Shown: positions 17,457 to 31,632, numbered from the stretch's first letter. The stretch is DNA of 64,000 nt from Orbaceae bacterium BiB (GCA_036251205.1 CP133958.1:744001-808000); one strand, 5' to 3'. The notes: a model not told the origin generated them from the sequence alone. Translations and numbers: made by a program.

Positions 17457-19550
17457 TTAATCAGGCAGATTAATTGTACCGTTAACCTGTATAATTCGGT
17501 TATTTTTTGTTACATTTTTTTCAATAGACCCAATATTATGCAAAGTTATCGTCGGTGCTAAACCGATTTGGCCACCTCTTGGGTGAGTTCTAATAATTTG
17601 ACTATCGGGTAATGCGGTATTTTTCGTTAAATTACTCCATAACCAATCAATCGCATTTTCACCATAATAATCAATCGGGACTAAACTATTATCAAAAGGA
17701 TACTCACTATTAAGATAACTGGCATTTTCAACTTCAATATATTTGAGGTTTGCAGCATCCCCTTCAACATGACTATTTAAGGCAACATAAGCACGAGATG
17801 AATAATTTGGTAAATTTTTAACATTTAGTTGTCCATGAACAATAATCGTTTTAATTTGATTCAAATTACCTGTTGCAAAAACTTGAGATAATCCTTCATT
17901 TACTCGTTGCTCGTCCAATTGATCCCTTAAACATAAAACGCCGGATAAATTATAATCAACGATATGACTATTTTTAGAACGTGAATAAAATTCTCGATGA
18001 GGACCATCGGGATCATTATCATTAACAAGATCAATCACAATACTTCTATTATCTAGTTTTATCGGTAGTGAGCCGTCATTTTTAGCCCAAAGAAGGGGAA
18101 ATATATCTTTCCCTAATGGTTCGATAGCACCATCATTATACAATTCTTCAGTATCAATGCTCGCAACTGAATAACCACATAATTGATCTTGTACACTATA
18201 GCGTCCATATTGACTAATATATCGATAAGGCAGATTCGTCGATTGTGTATAATAATAGTAAGGTAGCTGATACGTCATTGCCGACGTCCAACCATATTGA
18301 TATAGTTTTTCTAATGCTTCATTAGCCTGTTCTAACGGAGTATTAGCTGATAATAGCCCGGCTTCTTTTAATGCCATACACCGATTATTCGCAAAATAAA
18401 AGGTATCACTATATGGAATTGGTTTAGCAATACTATCTTCTTTTAATGCGAGCACTGCACATGGTATATAAAGTGCACCATAAGAACTATAGTCAATCAA
18501 CGACTTTGTCATTAATGGTTTTGCCGGCAATTGACCATGAGTAATCAATAAAGGTACATCTTTATTATTCGCAATTTGGATTTGTGGATTGACGGCAACA
18601 ATACCATCAATAATACCATCGTGATCTAATTCACCCGCTTTTAACGCTGCACTACCACCATCGGATGTACCATAGACCAATACTAATGTATTGTCTTTAT
18701 TAAAAATAGCTTCATTGGTTGGAGAAAACATCTCATTAATTTCATAAAAAGCAAACGTAATTGAATCAAGCACATATTGTCCCCATTTTTGCTCTGGACT
18801 CTGTTGAGAATAAAGTTGCTTAATCGCATAACGGTTAGTATATTTTTCTTGTGCTGTTAATCCCGGTGTTAACGAAAATAATAAATTATCATCGTCTACA
18901 GTTTGCTTAGCAACTTGACCATTAATCAAATAACCATTCTGATTGGTAATATCAAATAGCCCATTGCCTAATCCTTTATCATTGTAGACAACAGCACAAT
19001 CATGCTTTAATCCCCACAATCCCCTAATTTGTATATCGGTTGGATTATAGAGACCATCAACATCGATAGAAGGGATCGCAACAATACAGGGATTATGTTT
19101 ATTAAAATCTAATGGGATTTGTAGCAAAAAATTGACCTTTTCATCACCATTTTTTAACGATGCTTGAATTTCAGTACCAGCAACGCGTCCATCAAATAGA
19201 GGGGTTAAAGATTGCTGCTTAAAACCAAAAAACGTCCCTTCTCCTGTTTTTATATCAATATAGCGATTTAATCGTGCTTTTCTCAGTTCAACTGCAGTAG
19301 GAGTGTTATCGTTTACAAATTGATTTTCAATCCTTGCTTGAGATAATTGAGTAAAACCATGACCTGCTGTAACAAGATCATCAGTTTCACCATCATAAAA
19401 GAAAGAACCTTCAATGTGTAACCATGATGGCTTAATATTGCTTGCTATAACAGGCTTTTTATTGGTAAAGGAATAAGTATCAGCATAACTTATATTAGAG
19501 CTAAGCAGAAACAGAGAACCTAAAGTAGCAAACATAACACTATTTTTCAT
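17457..19550 (-). CDS. Secreted D-(-)-3-hydroxybutyrate oligomer hydrolase
   Basis: The product resembles 3HB-oligomer hydrolases, which cut short poly-3-hydroxybutyrate chains to monomers in polyhydroxyalkanoate users. Supporting segments are YDGETDDLVTAGHG near the N-terminus, GLWGLKHDCAVVYNDKGLGNG, and the nucleophile region LVYGTSDGGSAALKAGELD with Ser inside GxSxGG. A signal peptide with cleavage after SYA directs it to the periplasm or outside. I chose the start at 19550 because MKNSVMFATLGSLF forms a clean signal and TAGG lies 7 bases upstream; an ATG at 19574 would add eight residues. The 697-residue length fits the family. No PHA synthesis gene is present nearby, so the substrate may be dietary or from other microbes. 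Confidence 0.75.
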   Translation of the reverse strand: MKNSVMFATLGSLFLLSSNISYADTYSFTNKKPVIASNIKPSWLHIEGSFFYDGETDDLVTAGHGFTQLSQARIENQFVNDNTPTAVELRKARLNRYIDIKTGEGTFFGFKQQSLTPLFDGRVAGTEIQASLKNGDEKVNFLLQIPLDFNKHNPCIVAIPSIDVDGLYNPTDIQIRGLWGLKHDCAVVYNDKGLGNGLFDITNQNGYLINGQVAKQTVDDDNLLFSLTPGLTAQEKYTNRYAIKQLYSQQSPEQKWGQYVLDSITFAFYEINEMFSPTNEAIFNKDNTLVLVYGTSDGGSAALKAGELDHDGIIDGIVAVNPQIQIANNKDVPLLITHGQLPAKPLMTKSLIDYSSYGALYIPCAVLALKEDSIAKPIPYSDTFYFANNRCMALKEAGLLSANTPLEQANEALEKLYQYGWTSAMTYQLPYYYYTQSTNLPYRYISQYGRYSVQDQLCGYSVASIDTEELYNDGAIEPLGKDIFPLLWAKNDGSLPIKLDNRSIVIDLVNDNDPDGPHREFYSRSKNSHIVDYNLSGVLCLRDQLDEQRVNEGLSQVFATGNLNQIKTIIVHGQLNVKNLPNYSSRAYVALNSHVEGDAANLKYIEVENASYLNSEYPFDNSLVPIDYYGENAIDWLWSNLTKNTALPDSQIIRTHPRGGQIGLAPTITLHNIGSIEKNVTKNNRIIQVNGTINLPD

Positions 19551-19894
19551 AACAAACCTATCAACACCCTTCATTAACTAGCAGACCTATTATATCAATA
19601 ACCATACGATATTCTGTAAATGATTTTACTTATAAACTTCTTCCTTGTATCTATCATTCTTTCATCTATCTTGATAAAACTTACGCTAATTAATTAATCG
19701 AAAAAGGGTATTGCATAAATATCCCTAAAAACTTGAGTATTATTTTGTCATTTATGTATTCAATATTTTACTTTAGCTTTATATTTCTTTATTTATCTTT
19801 ACTTTTAAGTGTCTCTATGCCATGATTGATGAGGATTTATAATCTATTACGTTAAATTTATTTATTAATATTAGTAGTTAAACGAAGAGATTTT

Positions 19895-20590
19895 ATGAAA
19901 CAAAATTATTCTACTTTTGCTCAAAGATTAAGATATATCATTGGTGATGATTCATTACTGAGTTTTTCTAAAAAATGTAATTTATCTGAAAGTGCGATTC
20001 GAAAATATATCAGAGAAGAGTCAGAACCTACTTTACAAAATCTATTAACGATAGCTAAAGTTGGAAATGTTTCAGTTGCTTGGCTCGCTACAGGTAACGA
20101 TCCATTTGTATCTAATGCAGACCTACTTCCGCAAGATACCAAAAATATTGTCGTCACAATTCCTGAAATTGAATTTAATAATATTTTATCCTATTCCAAA
20201 CAAGATATTTATTCAGCTGAAAAAAAAGAATTTATCATTACCGAGTGGGTAATTAGCCGAAATTGGTTATACCGTTCAGGCTTAATTAATGAAAATTTAG
20301 CAGTAGTTCAAATTCCATATAATAATATGAGCAATACCATCAAATTTGGCGATATTGCGGTGGTGACCTTAATAGAAGAAGAGCAACAGGATGTGTTAAG
20401 TGGCATCTATATTGTATTATTGAATGGTAAACTATTTATCAAACGTATCCAATACGATCCGATTGAAGATGGCTATCATTTTATTAATGATAATCATTCA
20501 TTTGGTAACCACTTTATCAAACAAGAGAGCAATAACCAATTTAGAGTTATTGCAAAAGTTGAACAAGTCCTTACCAATTTATCAAGCTAG
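19895..20590 (+). CDS. Phage-type repressor: HTH plus S24 peptidase domain
   Basis: The 231-residue protein has an N-terminal helix-turn-helix of the XRE type (about residues 8-65, SFSKKCNLSESAIRKYI) and a C-terminal LexA/CI-like S24 domain. The likely Ser-Lys autocleavage dyad is the Ser of NNMSNTIKFGDIAVV and the Lys of NGKLFIKRIQ. Such proteins repress phage or island promoters and are inactivated by RecA-stimulated self-cleavage. No phage structural genes are near, so it is either a relic or a domesticated regulator. It ends in its own terminator, and a TATAAT at 19838-19843 may be its -10 element. Confidence 0.85.
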   Translation: MKQNYSTFAQRLRYIIGDDSLLSFSKKCNLSESAIRKYIREESEPTLQNLLTIAKVGNVSVAWLATGNDPFVSNADLLPQDTKNIVVTIPEIEFNNILSYSKQDIYSAEKKEFIITEWVISRNWLYRSGLINENLAVVQIPYNNMSNTIKFGDIAVVTLIEEEQQDVLSGIYIVLLNGKLFIKRIQYDPIEDGYHFINDNHSFGNHFIKQESNNQFRVIAKVEQVLTNLSS

Positions 20591-20591
20591 C

Positions 20592-20625
20592 TATTGGGGT
20601 GATATCACTCCCCAATAATTTTTAG
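20592..20625 (+). terminator. Terminator of the S24 repressor gene
   Basis: TATTGGGG and CCCCAATA flank a GTGATATCAC palindrome and are followed by ATTTTT. The hairpin starts 2 bp after the stop codon. Confidence 0.85.
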
Positions 20626-20646
20626 TCAGAAAGCGTTTAATTCACC

Positions 20647-21444
20647 TTATCGGCTACTGATCCACTCTTTCAATATTAACAAATTTTGTCTTTGCATGAT
20701 ATCTAACCAAATTCGTCTAGCTTTTGTCACCGTACCAGTACTGATTTTAAGAACCTGTTCAATTTCATGGTTATTTTTACCATCAGCTAACAAATCAATC
20801 ATTGTAAGCCAATTTTCACTATAGCCTAAGTGCTCCAGTCCTGTACCTTTTAAATTACTAAAATATCGCCAGCAACTTTTACAACGAAATTGAGCACGTC
20901 GAGTATCATTCATTTTTTGGCAATGGATTGAATCGCAATGTGGGCATGTTGCCGTTGTTGCATTTAATATACCAGTCACCCATGATTTTAGCTGCTGGAT
21001 CTGTTGTACCACATTATCAGGAATTGACTGTTGAGTGCCTTCAATAAATGGCTGATACCATTGGTAAAGTTCAGGATAATGTGTCTGCATGTATTGTTCA
21101 ATAACCCGAACTCGACGTTTAATAACCCATGGAGTATAAGTATTTAATTCGTGACGAATAGTTGCATAACCTTGCCCACATAGACGTCGTTCAGCAATAA
21201 TAGGCAGTAATTCGAGTGGGGCTAAACGATAAAATGGGGTATTTAGACTACGATTAAAACCGCGTTTACATACACTACATCGGCAATACCCCGAAGAAGC
21301 ATTAACAAAATATAATTTGGTATTTTTACAATAAGGACACTCAGTCGGTTTATCGCTTAATAATTTTAGATCGCTAATCAGGGCTTCAGCTTGGTTATGT
21401 AGATTAGTTGGGACAAAATTAGAATACATATAGATCTCGCTCAT
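20647..21444 (-). CDS. Double zinc-ribbon, HTH DNA-binding-like protein (DUF746-type)
   Basis: The 265-residue protein carries two zinc-ribbon units, CPYCKN with CRCSVCKRGFNRS near residues 37-65 and CPHCDS with CKSCWRYF near residues 168-200. Each is followed by a helical part, and the last about 50 residues contain a helix-turn-helix-like stretch (NHEIEQVLKISTGTVTKAR). The repeated ribbon-plus-helix layout resembles DUF746 proteins and the InsA-type DNA-binding domains of IS1-like elements. No DDE transposase follows, so it is not evidently an active transposon. It converges on the S24 repressor gene. Confidence 0.6.
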   Translation of the reverse strand: MSEIYMYSNFVPTNLHNQAEALISDLKLLSDKPTECPYCKNTKLYFVNASSGYCRCSVCKRGFNRSLNTPFYRLAPLELLPIIAERRLCGQGYATIRHELNTYTPWVIKRRVRVIEQYMQTHYPELYQWYQPFIEGTQQSIPDNVVQQIQQLKSWVTGILNATTATCPHCDSIHCQKMNDTRRAQFRCKSCWRYFSNLKGTGLEHLGYSENWLTMIDLLADGKNNHEIEQVLKISTGTVTKARRIWLDIMQRQNLLILKEWISSR

Positions 21445-21577
21445 TATAATATCGACTGAATTCTATTTTTTATCTTACACTATAATGATAGGTTACAGCA
21501 ATAATTTAACGAATAATATACTATTTCAAGACGCTTCAATATATAGACTCCCCTATTTTAACGCCATTTGCTCGCTA

Positions 21578-22672
21578 TCATAATTTCCAGTACATTTTTA
21601 ACGGCATAATAATCACTTTAGATAATTCAACTAAAATAATCCCAATGACAACCCCCAGTAATCTAGCGATACCAGGCTCTACCGAGGTAGAGGCTAAAGA
21701 GTCAGGAACCATAACCACTAAATAAACTAAAACAAATTGGGTTCCAATATAAGAGAATGATTGACCACTATTTTCAATCTGGCGACCAATTAGAATACCG
21801 AATGCTAATATTAGGCCTGCGATTAACAAATTAATTTGATAAAAAGGTAAAAATAATAGCGCCAACATCCCACCAGATAAACAACCTAAAAAACGGTGAA
21901 AGTTACGCTTAGAGACAACCTTAGCATTGTTAATACTAGATAACGGTACGGTGAGAACAACAAAGCAGGTAATCGCTGTTTGAGCTAAGTATTGCAAATC
22001 AAAAAAGTGCTCTAAAAAGGGTAATGTCGCTAACGAAATCATTGCTCGTAATGAGTGAATAATTGTATATTTTTCACACATAGAAAATTTAGCAACATTA
22101 CTAAGCCCAACTTTAGCTGGTTTTAGTTTCAATTTAGGTTTAACAAGATTAGAAATCAGACTCACAATCATCGAGGCCGTAATTCCGGCAAAAACCTCAA
22201 CTAAACGAGTGGTAACAAATGTTTGAACTTGGCTAAATGGATTACCTAAAGCATCGACACTAACCATAATGTAAGTAATACCAAAAAACAGCCAAGCATA
22301 ATTATATTTGCTCGTAATCGCAAAATAGAGCGCAACACCTGCAGTTAAGGCCATTGCAAGTGTAATAAAGAATAGCCCGTCACCGAAAAAATAAGCGGTA
22401 ATATAGGCTAATAGTGCACCAATAATAGTACCTAAAAATCGCAAAGAACCACGAATAAGTGTATCAATCACATGAGAACGCATCACCATATAACCGGAAA
22501 AAGCCGCCCAACCGACATTGGTCGCATTCATTTGATGTGCTAAAAAAATTGCTAAAAAAACTGAGAGAATGACCTCAAACTCATCAATAAAACGAGCTAA
22601 TGTGATATTTTTATAGTTAAATTGTTGAATAATATCTTTAATAAAAACCGATATATTATGTAATGATTCCAT
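21578..22672 (-). CDS. FUSC-family membrane protein (aromatic acid exporter/YccS-like)
   Basis: The 364-residue protein has two blocks of hydrophobic helices (about residues 30-175 and 215-360), separated by a short basic linker rich in Lys and Leu. This is the internal duplication of FUSC/ArAE proteins such as AaeB and YccS, which export aromatic carboxylic acids or related compounds. It is shorter than AaeB (about 650 residues) because it lacks the large soluble domains. No aaeA-like membrane-fusion gene is adjacent. The substrate is unknown. Confidence 0.75.
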   Translation of the reverse strand: MESLHNISVFIKDIIQQFNYKNITLARFIDEFEVILSVFLAIFLAHQMNATNVGWAAFSGYMVMRSHVIDTLIRGSLRFLGTIIGALLAYITAYFFGDGLFFITLAMALTAGVALYFAITSKYNYAWLFFGITYIMVSVDALGNPFSQVQTFVTTRLVEVFAGITASMIVSLISNLVKPKLKLKPAKVGLSNVAKFSMCEKYTIIHSLRAMISLATLPFLEHFFDLQYLAQTAITCFVVLTVPLSSINNAKVVSKRNFHRFLGCLSGGMLALLFLPFYQINLLIAGLILAFGILIGRQIENSGQSFSYIGTQFVLVYLVVMVPDSLASTSVEPGIARLLGVVIGIILVELSKVIIMPLKMYWKL

Positions 22673-22841
22673 TCGTTAAACCAAATTATACTTTTTATAT
22701 AGAGTGATAGAGCTAATTGCAAAATATATATTGTCACTAATTTAATGATGCGTCTTAAGGTATGAAAACGATTAATTGATAGTGTTGTGTATTTTCCTAA
22801 ATGATGATTTGCTTATACTACTGCGAATATATTATTAACTT

Positions 22842-22861
22842 CAAGATATTTAAATATCTTG
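22842..22861. promoter_or_regulatory. Perfect 20 bp palindrome between the FUSC and aldolase genes
   Basis: CAAGATATTTAAATATCTTG is fully self-complementary and lies in the 289 bp divergent region, 101 bp ahead of the aldolase start. It may be an operator for a dimeric regulator. A T run seven bases further (GACGATCTTTTTT) makes a weak terminator or attenuator possible instead. Confidence 0.45.
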
Positions 22862-22961
22862 GACGATCTTTTTTGCAGTAACATTTATCTATCCGCTAAT
22901 ATCAATCACACTTATTTAATTATATAATCTAATAAGGTATTTTTCTTATAAAGGATATTTT

Positions 22962-23990
22962 ATGTATAGCTTTACTAATGATTATAATGAAACGGCACAT
23001 CCCATATTATTAGAGGCGCTAATGACCGCTTCGCAACAAAAAAATGGCGGTTATGGTCTAGATAACTATTGTGAAAAAGCAACAAATCAGATAAAAAAAA
23101 TCCTGCAATCACCTGATTCAGCCGTGCACTTTTTACCCGGAGGTACAATCACTAACCTTACCTTTATTGCCCATACTCTAAGACCTTATCAAGCCGTTAT
23201 TGCAGCAGAAAGTGGTCATATAGCAGTTCATGAAACGGGTGCAATTGAAGGAACGGGACACAAAGTTATTACGGTAAAGTGTACAGAAGGCAAATTAACT
23301 CCTGAACTCATAAAACCGGTATTGGAAGAACATTGCGATGAACATATGGTCCAACCTAAATTAGTCTATATTTCTAATACCACAGAACTGGGGACAATTT
23401 ACAGTAAAGATGAACTACAAAAGCTATACAAATTCTGTCAAGCAAACAACCTCTATCTCTATCTGGATGGTGCTCGCTTAGCTATGGCCTTAACTGCTCC
23501 TGATAATGATATTGAATTTACTGATCTCGCTAAATATACGGATGCCTTTTATATAGGTGGCACTAAAGTGGGTGCGTTTGCTGGTGAAGCGCTGGTTATC
23601 AATAATCAGGTACTCAATTACGACTTCCGCTTTACTATGAAACAGAAAGGCGCCATGATGGCTAAAGGCTGGATTTTGGGCGTACAGTTTCTGACACTGA
23701 TGCAGAATAATTTGTACCAAGAGCTAGGCAACCATAGTAACCAAATGGCGCTTCAAGCAAAAGCCATCTTTACTCAATATGGTTTTACTTTTGCTGAAAA
23801 ACCACAAACCAATCAATTATTTGTTAATATTCCTGATAATATTGCAACAGAAATAACGAAACATTTTGAGGTTTACTCATTTGGTAAACCTAATTCTACG
23901 CATACTTGTTTACGTTTTTGTACATCATGGGCAACAACACAAGACGATATTACTCGTTTAAAACATACAATCGATAAAATCATCAGCTAG
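22962..23990 (+). CDS. Threonine aldolase family PLP enzyme
   Basis: The 342-residue protein belongs to the beta-eliminating lyase/threonine aldolase family (fold type I). It is likely to cleave L-threonine or L-allo-threonine to glycine and acetaldehyde. The PLP lysine is in FYIGGTKVGAFAGEAL, and YLYLDGARLAMAL carries the Asp that contacts the pyridine nitrogen. The N-terminal MYSFTNDYNETAHP and GGYGLDNYCEKA fit the short LtaE-like proteins common in gut bacteria. Substrate stereospecificity cannot be read from the sequence. A ribosome binding site (AAAGGA) lies at the right distance. Confidence 0.85.
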   Translation: MYSFTNDYNETAHPILLEALMTASQQKNGGYGLDNYCEKATNQIKKILQSPDSAVHFLPGGTITNLTFIAHTLRPYQAVIAAESGHIAVHETGAIEGTGHKVITVKCTEGKLTPELIKPVLEEHCDEHMVQPKLVYISNTTELGTIYSKDELQKLYKFCQANNLYLYLDGARLAMALTAPDNDIEFTDLAKYTDAFYIGGTKVGAFAGEALVINNQVLNYDFRFTMKQKGAMMAKGWILGVQFLTLMQNNLYQELGNHSNQMALQAKAIFTQYGFTFAEKPQTNQLFVNIPDNIATEITKHFEVYSFGKPNSTHTCLRFCTSWATTQDDITRLKHTIDKIIS

Positions 23991-24003
23991 TCTTTGTTGA
24001 TCA

Positions 24004-24029
24004 AACTTACCTCAATAATGAGGTAAGTT
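24004..24029 (+). terminator. Hairpin after the aldolase gene
   Basis: AACTTACCTC and GAGGTAAGTT form a perfect 10 bp stem with a 6-base loop, 13 bp after the stop codon. No T tract follows (CATCTC), so it is a terminator only with help, or a 3' stabilising hairpin. Confidence 0.5.
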
Positions 24030-24244
24030 CATCTCAATAGATACCACTAAAATATGATTACAGTAAGTATTTAATACTTAGTGATATATACTGTTTTCGT
24101 TATCATTTTGTTGTCACTTTATATTATAGTATAAAACATACTTAACGAAGCTACATAACAGCTATTGCGACATCCCATCAATAAGCTTAAATAATAACAT
24201 TAACCTAAAACCATAATAAATTTAATGACTTTATTAAAAATAGC

Positions 24245-24273
24245 TTGTCATATTACCAATTCTGTTATATGTT
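24245..24273 (+). promoter_or_regulatory. Promoter of the histidine operon
   Basis: TTGTCA (24245-24250) and TATGTT (24268-24273) are separated by 17 bp. Transcription would begin near 24280, about 26 nt before the leader peptide start. Confidence 0.6.
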
Positions 24274-24305
24274 AATAAAACAGTTTAATTGGAGCTTATT
24301 ATTTT

Positions 24306-24362
24306 ATGAATTTACTTTGCATCAGCTTAAATAACCACCATCATCATCATTTCCCTGATTAG
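24306..24362 (+). CDS. hisL: His operon leader peptide
   Basis: An 18-codon reading frame encodes [18 protein letters not shown], with five consecutive histidine codons (one CAC and four CAT). Ribosome stalling at these codons when charged tRNA-His is scarce would favour the antiterminator fold downstream, as in enterobacterial hisL (which has seven). A TGGAG ribosome binding site lies about 14-10 bases upstream. The product has no role other than being translated. Confidence 0.93.
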   Translation: MNLLCISLNNHHHHHFPD

Positions 24363-24460
24363 TCTTCGGGCTTTTGGTGCTGGAAGACAATTATCTTCCG
24401 GTGGAGCGCAAAGAAAGTCACAAGAGAGCCCTCGGAAGATTACCTTCCGAGGGTTTTTTT
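24363..24460 (+). promoter_or_regulatory. Histidine operon transcription attenuator
   Basis: Four mutually exclusive pairing segments are built from the repeated modules TCTTC and GAAGA. Segments 1:2 are GTCTTC and GAAGAC. Segments 2:3 are GGAAGA and TCTTCC. Segments 3:4 are ATCTTCCG and CGGAAGAT. The terminator proper is CCCTCGGAAG/CTTCCGAGGG at 24429-24453, followed by seven T. Stalling on the His codons of hisL frees 2:3 and prevents the terminator. Together with hisL this is a textbook attenuation control region. Confidence 0.92.
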
Positions 24461-24513
24461 ATGGATTATATTTGCTGATACGAAAATTCAATCATCATCA
24501 ATGGGAGAAAAAC

Positions 24514-25413
24514 ATGTTAGATAATTCACGTTTACGTATTGCAATGCAAAAATCAGGGCGCCTTAGTGACGAATCAAAAAAATTACTATCGCAATGTGGT
24601 ATTAAAATTAACTTACAAGAACAACGCCTTATTGCTTTCGCAGAAAATATGCCTATCGATATTTTACGTGTCCGTGATGATGATATTCCTGGACTTGTCA
24701 TTGATGGTGTCGTTGATATTGGTATTGTCGGTGAAAATGTACTCGAAGAAGAAGTACTAGATCGTCAAGCAGAAGGTCAGCAGCCACAATATAAACTCTT
24801 ACGACGACTTGATTTTGGTGGATGTCGTTTATCGATTGCGGCCCCAAGAGATTTTAAATATTCTGGACCTCAATGTTTACAAGACCTACGTATTGCAACC
24901 ACTTACCCTCACCTACTTAAACGCTATCTATCTCAATCTAACGTCACTTTTAAAACATGTTTACTCAATGGCTCTGTTGAAGTTGCACCTCGAGCAGGAC
25001 TGGCAGATGTCATTTGTGATTTAGTATCAAGTGGTGCAACCCTTGAAGCCAATGGATTAAAAGAGATTGAAGTTATCTATAAATCGAAGGCGTGCTTAAT
25101 CCAACGTGAAGGTCAAATAGCATCTGAAAAACAAGCACTTATCAATAAACTACTAACCCGTATTCAAGGTGTTATTCAAGCGCGTGAATCAAAATATATT
25201 ATGCTCCATGCCCCAACTGAAGTACTTGATCAAGTTGTCGCTTTACTTCCTGGTGCCGAATACCCAACAATTTTACCATTAACTGGTGAGAAAAATCGTG
25301 TAGCTTTACATATGGTGAGTAGCGAATCACTGTTCTGGGAGACAATGGAAAAACTCAAAGCATTAGGTGCAAGCTCAATCCTCGTTTTACCAATCGAAAA
25401 AATGATGGAGTGA
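24514..25413 (+). CDS. hisG: ATP phosphoribosyltransferase
   Basis: HisG condenses ATP with PRPP to give phosphoribosyl-ATP, the committed and feedback-inhibited step of histidine synthesis. The start at the ATG at 24514 gives 299 residues, identical to the E. coli length, and GGGAGA lies 6 bases upstream; an upstream TTG would add 14 unrelated residues. Typical segments are [16 protein letters not shown] and [16 protein letters not shown]. The long form carries a C-terminal ACT-like regulatory domain (about residues 225-299), so histidine inhibition is expected. It is the first gene of the operon. Confidence 0.97.
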   Translation: MLDNSRLRIAMQKSGRLSDESKKLLSQCGIKINLQEQRLIAFAENMPIDILRVRDDDIPGLVIDGVVDIGIVGENVLEEEVLDRQAEGQQPQYKLLRRLDFGGCRLSIAAPRDFKYSGPQCLQDLRIATTYPHLLKRYLSQSNVTFKTCLLNGSVEVAPRAGLADVICDLVSSGATLEANGLKEIEVIYKSKACLIQREGQIASEKQALINKLLTRIQGVIQARESKYIMLHAPTEVLDQVVALLPGAEYPTILPLTGEKNRVALHMVSSESLFWETMEKLKALGASSILVLPIEKMME

Positions 25414-25417
25414 TCCC

Positions 25418-27794
<2,377 letters not shown>

Positions 27795-27806
27795 GGAACT
27801 CATTTA

Positions 27807-28873
27807 ATGGCACAAAAATACTTATTTATTGATCGCGATGGTACTTTAATTACCGAGCCCCCAGTCGATTTTCAGGTAGATAAATTTGAAAAACTGGCTT
27901 TTGAACCTAATGTAATCCCTGCATTATTAAAACTACAGGCTTCAGGATTTAAACTAGTAATGGTGACAAACCAAGATGGGCTAGGCACGAGTAGCTACCC
28001 TCAGGCTGATTTTGACGGCCCCCATGATTTGATGATGCAAATATTTAGCTCGCAAGGTATTAAATTTGAAGAAGTGTTAATTTGCCCACATTTTCCAACA
28101 GATAATTGTGACTGTCGTAAACCCAAATTGCAACTCGTACTCTCTTATTTAACTAGCGGTAATTTAGATAAAGTAAACAGCTATGTTATTGGTGATCGTG
28201 AAACGGATATAAAATTAGCGGAAAATATGGGAATAACAGGTCTACGTTATAACCCTGTCACGTTGAGCTGGGATGAGATAACACAAAGGTTAACTACCCC
28301 TGACCGTTACGCAAAAGTACAGCGTAATACCAAAGAGACACAAATTTTAGTTGAAGTTTGGTTAGACCGTCAAGGCAACAGTACGATTAATACTGGAATT
28401 GGTTTTTTTGACCATATGCTCGATCAAATTGCGACGCATGGTGGCATTAGACTCAATATCCAAGTTAAAGGTGACCTCCATATTGATGATCATCATACTA
28501 TTGAGGATACCGGGCTAGCATTAGGAGAAGCATTAAAACTGGCATTAGGAGATAAACGCGGTATCAATCGTTATGCTTCAGTGATTCCAATGGATGAATG
28601 CTTGGCTAGTTGCGCAATCGACATATCAGGACGGCCTTACCTAAAATTCTCAGCGCAATTTGATCATCAAAAGGTCGGAGATATGAGTACGCAAATGGTT
28701 GAACACTTTTTCTACTCGTTAAGCTACACGATGGCAATTACGCTACATATTGAAACAACTGGCGATAATGATCATCATAAAGTTGAAAGCCTGTTCAAAG
28801 CTTTTGCCAGAACGTTAAAGCAAGCCATAAAACTTGAAGGTAACAATCTACCGAGTTCAAAAGGAGTCCTATA

Positions 28874-28874
<1 letters not shown>
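27807..28874 (+). CDS. hisB: Bifunctional histidinol-phosphatase/imidazoleglycerol-phosphate dehydratase
   Basis: HisB catalyses the dehydration of imidazoleglycerol phosphate and the dephosphorylation of histidinol phosphate. The N-terminal HAD phosphatase (about residues 1-165) starts FIDRDGTLI and has a zinc-binding Cys loop ([14 protein letters not shown]). The C-terminal dehydratase (about 168-355) has the metal-binding [15 protein letters not shown] and [14 protein letters not shown]. The fused form of 355 residues is characteristic of gammaproteobacteria. The stop overlaps the hisH start by one base. Confidence 0.97.
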
Positions 28875-30967
<2,093 letters not shown>

Positions 30968-30974
<7 letters not shown>

Positions 30975-31579
30975 CAGCACAACAACTCAATCAACTCGAT
31001 TGGCAAAAAGTCGATAATTTAATGCCAGTCATCATTCAGCATGCCATATCTGGCGATGTATTAATGCTTGGTTATATGAATCAAGAAGCCTTACAGCAGA
31101 CGATTGCTTCAAAACAAGTGACATTCTATTCACGTACCAAGCAGCGTCTATGGACCAAAGGTGAAACCTCGGGGCATTTTTTAAATGTTGTCAATATGAG
31201 CGTGGATTGTGATAACGATACCTTACTTATTTTAGTCTATCCAATTGGCCCAACTTGCCATACTGGCAGTAATAGTTGCTTTAGTGAAGTTCAGACCCAA
31301 TGGGGATTTCTTTTTGAACTAGAGCAACTACTGGCTTCACGTAAAAGCGCAGATCCAAGCTCCTCTTATACGGCTAAACTATATCATGACGGTACTAAAC
31401 GTATTGCTCAAAAAGTTGGTGAAGAAGGCGTTGAAACAGCACTTGCCGCAACAGTACATGATCGTGAAGAGCTAAAAAATGAATCAGCAGATTTAATTTA
31501 TCATCTATTAGTATTACTACAAGATCAAAACTTAAGTTTAAGTAATGTGATCGATATTTTAAAATCTCGCCATAAATAA
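30968..31579 (+). CDS. hisI: Phosphoribosyl-AMP cyclohydrolase/phosphoribosyl-ATP pyrophosphatase
   Basis: The bifunctional HisIE enzyme performs the second and third pathway steps. The N-terminal cyclohydrolase (about residues 1-115) has [10 protein letters not shown] and [12 protein letters not shown], with the zinc-binding cysteines. The C-terminal pyrophosphatase (about 116-203) has [13 protein letters not shown] and [11 protein letters not shown]. The gene overlaps hisF by 7 bp and is last in the operon, followed by a terminator. Confidence 0.96.
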
Positions 31580-31591
31580 CATTGCACAACA

Positions 31592-31632
31592 ATAAATTAG
31601 TCAACTCAATAGGATTGGCTAATTTATTTTTT
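31592..31632 (+). terminator. Terminator of the histidine operon
   Basis: AAATTAGTCAA and TTGGCTAATTT pair with one mismatch, followed by ATTTTTT. It lies 14 bp after the hisI stop codon. Confidence 0.8.

Noticed and set aside
19895-21444. A prophage remnant around the S24 repressor
   Set aside because: No integrase, attachment-site repeat, or structural or replication gene was found in the neighbouring 10 kb. One repressor and a zinc-ribbon gene do not make a prophage.
24335-24350. CAT repeat near 24.3 kb as a microsatellite
   Set aside because: It is the run of His codons in the hisL leader peptide, with a clear function in attenuation.
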